From contig JAHKAT010000291.1 of assembly GCA_018825925.1 (NCBI GenBank), positions 1 through 8,211 on the forward strand: 8,211 nucleotides of DNA. The letters run 5' to 3'. A model generated the notes under the pieces. That model saw only the letters and a list, made by a program, of their open reading frames with translations, had not been told where the DNA came from and made no database searches. Of this stretch, positions 5,290 through 8,211 are shown one piece after another (position 1 is the first letter of the stretch; every line of letters begins with the position of its first letter). This DNA is from Bacteroidota bacterium (GTDB lineage: Bacteria > Bacteroidota > Bacteroidia > Flavobacteriales_D > Crocinitomicaceae). The translations under genes and the position numbers were made by a program.

Positions 5290-5871
5290 ATGAAAATAGC
5301 TGTTATAGATAATTACGATTCATTCGTGTTTAATCTCGTTAGATATTTAAGGGAAATTCCTGAAATAGAAGTGAGTGTTATGCGCAATCGAAATGTCAAT
5401 TACGAGATTCTGGAAAAAGCAGACGGAATATTGCTGTCGCCTGGACCTGGAATACCTGATGAAGCAGGGGATTTAATGAAAATAATCGGTCGTTTTGAAA
5501 GCCAAAAGCCAATTTTAGGCGTATGTCTAGGCCATCAGGCAATTGGTCAATATTTTGGTCTCGACTTGACAAAAGCAGAAAAAATGATACATGGCAAATC
5601 GACGCCAATTTTGTTAAATGAAAAGAGTGAATTGTTCGAAGGAATTAATTCTGAAAGCGAACCAATTAAAGTGGGAAGATATCATAGTTGGGTAGTTCGG
5701 CCAAACAACAACTCCTCCTTAATTAAAATCACCTCTACTTCTTTGGAAAATGAAGTGATGTCGCTTCAGCACAAAAGCTTACCAATATTTGGCGTGCAGT
5801 TTCACCCTGAATCGGTACTAACGCCAAGCGGCAGAAAAATGATTACAAACTGGATTAAAACCATACCATGA
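5290..5871 (+). CDS. trpG: Anthranilate synthase component II (glutamine amidotransferase)
   Basis: This class I glutamine amidotransferase subunit hydrolyses glutamine and channels ammonia to TrpE. It has 193 residues, the normal length for a single-domain TrpG. Seen: the N-terminal DNYDSF (7-12), the oxyanion SPGPG (50-54), the nucleophile elbow GVCLGHQ with C79, and the catalytic pair H172 and E174 in FHPES. The segment HGK (101-103) and the RYHSW segment (130-134) are typical of TrpG/PabA. Position within a full trp operon makes TrpG the primary identity; the same protein may also serve PabB in folate synthesis (family knowledge, not visible here). It starts one base after the trpE stop and its TGA overlaps the trpD ATG as ATGA, so translation of the three genes is likely coupled. 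Confidence 0.96.
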   Translation: MKIAVIDNYDSFVFNLVRYLREIPEIEVSVMRNRNVNYEILEKADGILLSPGPGIPDEAGDLMKIIGRFESQKPILGVCLGHQAIGQYFGLDLTKAEKMIHGKSTPILLNEKSELFEGINSESEPIKVGRYHSWVVRPNNNSSLIKITSTSLENEVMSLQHKSLPIFGVQFHPESVLTPSGRKMITNWIKTIP

Positions 5872-6848
5872 ATTACTTATTAGATAAAATTCTGTCAAGG
5901 GCAACTTTAAATGAAGAAGAGGCTATTCTGCTCATCGAAGCCATCGATAAGGATTTACTTACCGCCGAACAAATTTCAGGAATACTTATAGGCATTCAGA
6001 TGCGCGGCTTACAAATTGAAGAGATAAAAGGATTTAAAAAAGCACTGCTTGCTCTTAGTCTGCCCGTCTCATTACCTTTCGATAACGCTGTAGATTTGTG
6101 CGGAACGGGTGGAGATAATAAGGACACTTTTAACATCTCAACCACAACCTCTCTGGTCCTTGCAGCCATGGGTTACAAGGTCTTAAAGCATGGAAACTAT
6201 GGGGTTAGTTCTATTTGCGGATCATCGAACGTACTGGAAGAACTTGGTTTTGAGTTAACGACCGATGCATCCAAGCTTGAAAAATCATTCAATGAAAAGA
6301 ACATTGCCTTTCTGCATGCACCTTTGTTCCACCCTACCTTAAAAAAAGTGGGCCAAATTAGAAAAAACTTAGGCGTTCGCACCCTTTTTAATGTGATGGG
6401 ACCATTGGTAAATCCTGCTCAGCCTGCGTATCAATTAACTGGTACTTTCAGTTTGGAATTAGCCTTAACCTACCAACATGTTCTGAAAAATCAGCGCAAA
6501 GCTTTTAAAATAGTCCACGGTTTGGACGGTTATGATGAAATGACATTAACCGATGAAACACGTGTTTTAAGTCAAAACAACGATTGCGTTAAAAATGCAC
6601 ATTCATTTGGTTTAGAGCGCATCAACGCAATCGAATTAAACGGTGGAGTAACTATTCGCGAAGCAGCCAAAATAGTTCGAGATATAGCAACAGGTAATGG
6701 ATCGAAAGCACAAAACACTGTAATTGCAGCAAATGTAACGGAAGTGATTACCATGCAAACCACCTATAATTCTCAAGAAACTTTTAGCGAAGTTCAATCT
6801 TTCATAAAAAGTGGACAGACCGCCAAACACTTTAATTTATCGATATGA
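5868..6848 (+). CDS. trpD: Anthranilate phosphoribosyltransferase
   Basis: This enzyme joins anthranilate and PRPP to give phosphoribosylanthranilate with release of pyrophosphate. At 326 residues it is near the usual 330-345. Seen: a helical N-terminal segment (about 1-70), the PRPP-binding glycine loop GTGGD (79-83) followed by DTFNIST (86-92), KHGN (107-110) with SSICGSSNVLEELG (114-127), the anthranilate-binding RKNLGVRTLFN stretch followed by MGPLVNP, and a GYDEMTL segment that supplies the Mg2+-binding Asp-Glu pair. It is a separate protein here, not fused to TrpG as in enteric bacteria. The ATGA overlaps at both ends (with trpG and trpC) show tight operon packing. Confidence 0.97.
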   Translation: MNYLLDKILSRATLNEEEAILLIEAIDKDLLTAEQISGILIGIQMRGLQIEEIKGFKKALLALSLPVSLPFDNAVDLCGTGGDNKDTFNISTTTSLVLAAMGYKVLKHGNYGVSSICGSSNVLEELGFELTTDASKLEKSFNEKNIAFLHAPLFHPTLKKVGQIRKNLGVRTLFNVMGPLVNPAQPAYQLTGTFSLELALTYQHVLKNQRKAFKIVHGLDGYDEMTLTDETRVLSQNNDCVKNAHSFGLERINAIELNGGVTIREAAKIVRDIATGNGSKAQNTVIAANVTEVITMQTTYNSQETFSEVQSFIKSGQTAKHFNLSI

Positions 6849-7618
6849 CCATATTAGACCAAATCATAGAAACCAAACGAAAAGAAGTAGAACAACTTAA
6901 AAATGAACGCAGTATTAGCTATTTTGAGTCACAATCGAATTTCAAACGCTCCACCTATTCATTAAAAAATTCTATCCGAAAAAATGATTTTGGTATCATA
7001 GGAGAATTAAAAAGAAAATCTCCGTCTGCCGGTCCTATTTTGCCCGAAATGGATTTGCCCTTACTTGCAAAAAATTATGTTGATTCTGGCATCTGTGGGA
7101 TTAGCTGTCTAACGGATCTCGACTATTTTGGTGGTTCAATCTACGACCTTCAGCAATTGCGAACATTGGTCCAATTGCCGATTTTGAGAAAAGAATTCAT
7201 TATTGATTACATTCAGATTTTTGAGGCTAAGGCCGCTGGAGCTGATGCTATTTTGCTCATAGCAAGTGTTCTAACAAAAAAAGAAATCAAAGAATTCGTG
7301 AGAATCGCTCATGATTTAAACTTAGAGGTACTCTTTGAAGTGCATACTTTAAAAGAAATTGACAAAATGTGTGGCTTAGAGGATTTAGTTGGTGTTAATA
7401 ACCGCGATTTACATTTACAAAAAACGGATTTATCCATCTCTGAAAGACTTTTCAATGCTTTACCTTCTGAAAAACTAAAGATTTCGGAGTCTGGAATTAA
7501 GACAAAAAACGATATTGATTTTTTAATAAACATAGGCTACAACGGAGCTTTAATTGGTGAAAGTATTTTAAAGCAGTCTACACCCGAACAATTCATTTCT
7601 CAATTGAAAACGAATTAA
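6845..7618 (+). CDS. trpC: Indole-3-glycerol phosphate synthase
   Basis: This TIM-barrel enzyme closes the indole ring of carboxyphenylaminodeoxyribulose 5-phosphate, releasing CO2 and water. It has 257 residues, typical of the monofunctional form. Seen: the catalytic set E54 and K56 in GELKRKSPS, K116 in LRKEF, E165 in FEVH, N186 in VNNRD and E215-S216 in ISESG, all in register with the Sulfolobus enzyme (E51, K53, K110, E159, N180, E210-S211). The phosphate-binding end GALIGESIL is also present. It is monofunctional, with the isomerase encoded separately by the next gene, unlike the TrpC-TrpF fusion of E. coli. It overlaps trpD by four bases and is followed after one base by trpF. Confidence 0.97.
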   Translation: MTILDQIIETKRKEVEQLKNERSISYFESQSNFKRSTYSLKNSIRKNDFGIIGELKRKSPSAGPILPEMDLPLLAKNYVDSGICGISCLTDLDYFGGSIYDLQQLRTLVQLPILRKEFIIDYIQIFEAKAAGADAILLIASVLTKKEIKEFVRIAHDLNLEVLFEVHTLKEIDKMCGLEDLVGVNNRDLHLQKTDLSISERLFNALPSEKLKISESGIKTKNDIDFLINIGYNGALIGESILKQSTPEQFISQLKTN

Positions 7619-7619
7619 A

Positions 7620-8211
7620 ATGAAAGTAAAAATCTGTGGTTTAAAAAACGCTTTTGAAATCAATAGAATTGACACTCTTTGTCAACCTGATTTTACTGGT
7701 TTAATTTTCCATGAATCCAGTGCACGCAATTTTATAGATTCAGATACTGCAATTGTTTCTAATGACAAATGTGTTGGCGTTTTCGTTAATCAATCGGAAG
7801 AATTTATCCTTTCAAACATCACAAAATACCAATTAAAAACGATTCAATTACACGGAACTGAATCTCCAGAGCTTTGTTATCGTCTTGCGGCATTTGTCAC
7901 GGTAATCAAAGCATTTTCCATCGACGATCAATTTTTGTTTAGTTCGACTAAACCATATCAAAAAGCATGTAACTACTTTTTGTTTGATACCGACGTTAAA
8001 GGACAGCACGGTGGAACAGGCAGAAAATTTAATTGGAACAAACTGAATGAATATCAAGGTGAAAATCCTTTTTTTCTCAGTGGTGGTATTGGACCAAACG
8101 ATTACGCAGAAATATTAATGTTAAACCACCCTCAATTTTTTGCTGTTGATTTAAATAGTCAATTCGAAGATGCACCAGGAATAAAAAACGACAAACAATT
8201 AAACAAATTTA
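7620..8211 (+). CDS. trpF: Phosphoribosylanthranilate isomerase (3' end outside window)
   Basis: This enzyme performs the Amadori rearrangement of phosphoribosylanthranilate to the ribulose form that is the TrpC substrate. The visible 197 codons cover nearly the whole protein (usual length about 205); the stop lies past the right edge. Seen: KICG with the catalytic C6, GLIFHESSAR (27-36), GVFVN (53-57), IQLHGTE (75-81), the general acid D123 in LFDTD, the phosphate-binding GGTGRKFNW (131-139), SGGIGPND (154-161), and the C-terminal VDLNS through PGIKN (186-190), where the usual VD(V/L)SSGVE reads VDLNSQFE, a mild divergence. The ATG follows the trpC stop after one base with an A-rich upstream tract. 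Its frame is open to the edge, so no alternative product is apparent. Confidence 0.95.
   Translation, partial: MKVKICGLKNAFEINRIDTLCQPDFTGLIFHESSARNFIDSDTAIVSNDKCVGVFVNQSEEFILSNITKYQLKTIQLHGTESPELCYRLAAFVTVIKAFSIDDQFLFSSTKPYQKACNYFLFDTDVKGQHGGTGRKFNWNKLNEYQGENPFFLSGGIGPNDYAEILMLNHPQFFAVDLNSQFEDAPGIKNDKQLNKF

Noticed and set aside
6197..6382. Open frame on the minus strand inside trpD
   Set aside because: It lies wholly within a well-conserved trpD frame, has no recognisable motif and is explained by codon bias; the same holds for the other antisense frames inside aroA, trpG, trpD, trpC, trpF and DAHP synthase.

Overview
The window looks like chromosomal DNA of a member of the Bacteroidota, probably of the Flavobacteriales/Crocinitomicaceae type. 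This rests on AT-rich DNA, start codons preceded by A-rich tracts rather than Shine-Dalgarno sequences, a TTG-N17-TAnnTTTG promoter, a DAHP synthase fused to a C-terminal chorismate mutase (an arrangement known from this phylum) and the compact gene order trpE-G-D-C-F. I cannot place the genus.

Layout. Positions 3-257 (+) hold the end of a gene entering from the left. It resembles the first RecA domain of a DEAD-box helicase but has degenerate motifs and no second helicase domain. It converges on, and shares a TTAA stop-codon palindrome with, a minus-strand pair at 254-1080: a Nudix hydrolase and a MazG/PRA-PH-like pyrophosphohydrolase, joined by a TAATG junction. Next, also on the minus strand, come aroA (EPSP synthase, 1184-2422) and a bifunctional DAHP synthase/chorismate mutase (2419-3507), joined by an ATGA overlap. 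A 368-bp divergent intergenic region (3508-3875) separates this aro pair from the plus-strand trp operon: trpE (3876-5288), trpG (5290-5871), trpD (5868-6848), trpC (6845-7618) and trpF (7620 to the right edge, cut about 10 residues short). The trp junctions are either 1-nt gaps or 4-nt ATGA overlaps. trpB and trpA are presumably just outside.

The most notable element is in the divergent region. A clear promoter (3701-3728) is followed by a short ORF (3736-3798) encoding a 20-residue peptide with Trp at positions 11, 12 and 18. After it comes a perfect intrinsic terminator hairpin with a 9-T tract (3822-3856) only 19 nt before trpE. Between them lie segments that can form the classic alternative 1:2, 2:3 and 3:4 pairings. 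This is a complete ribosome-mediated tryptophan attenuator, the kind best known from Proteobacteria. The ORF was too short to be caught by ordinary gene calling.

Together the genes form an aromatic amino acid locus. The minus strand supplies the first (DAHP synthase) and the penultimate (EPSP synthase) steps to chorismate, plus a chorismate mutase that diverts chorismate to prephenate. The plus strand commits chorismate to tryptophan. Tryptophan control appears double: attenuation of transcription and, through the LMES-x10-S motif in TrpE, feedback inhibition of the enzyme.
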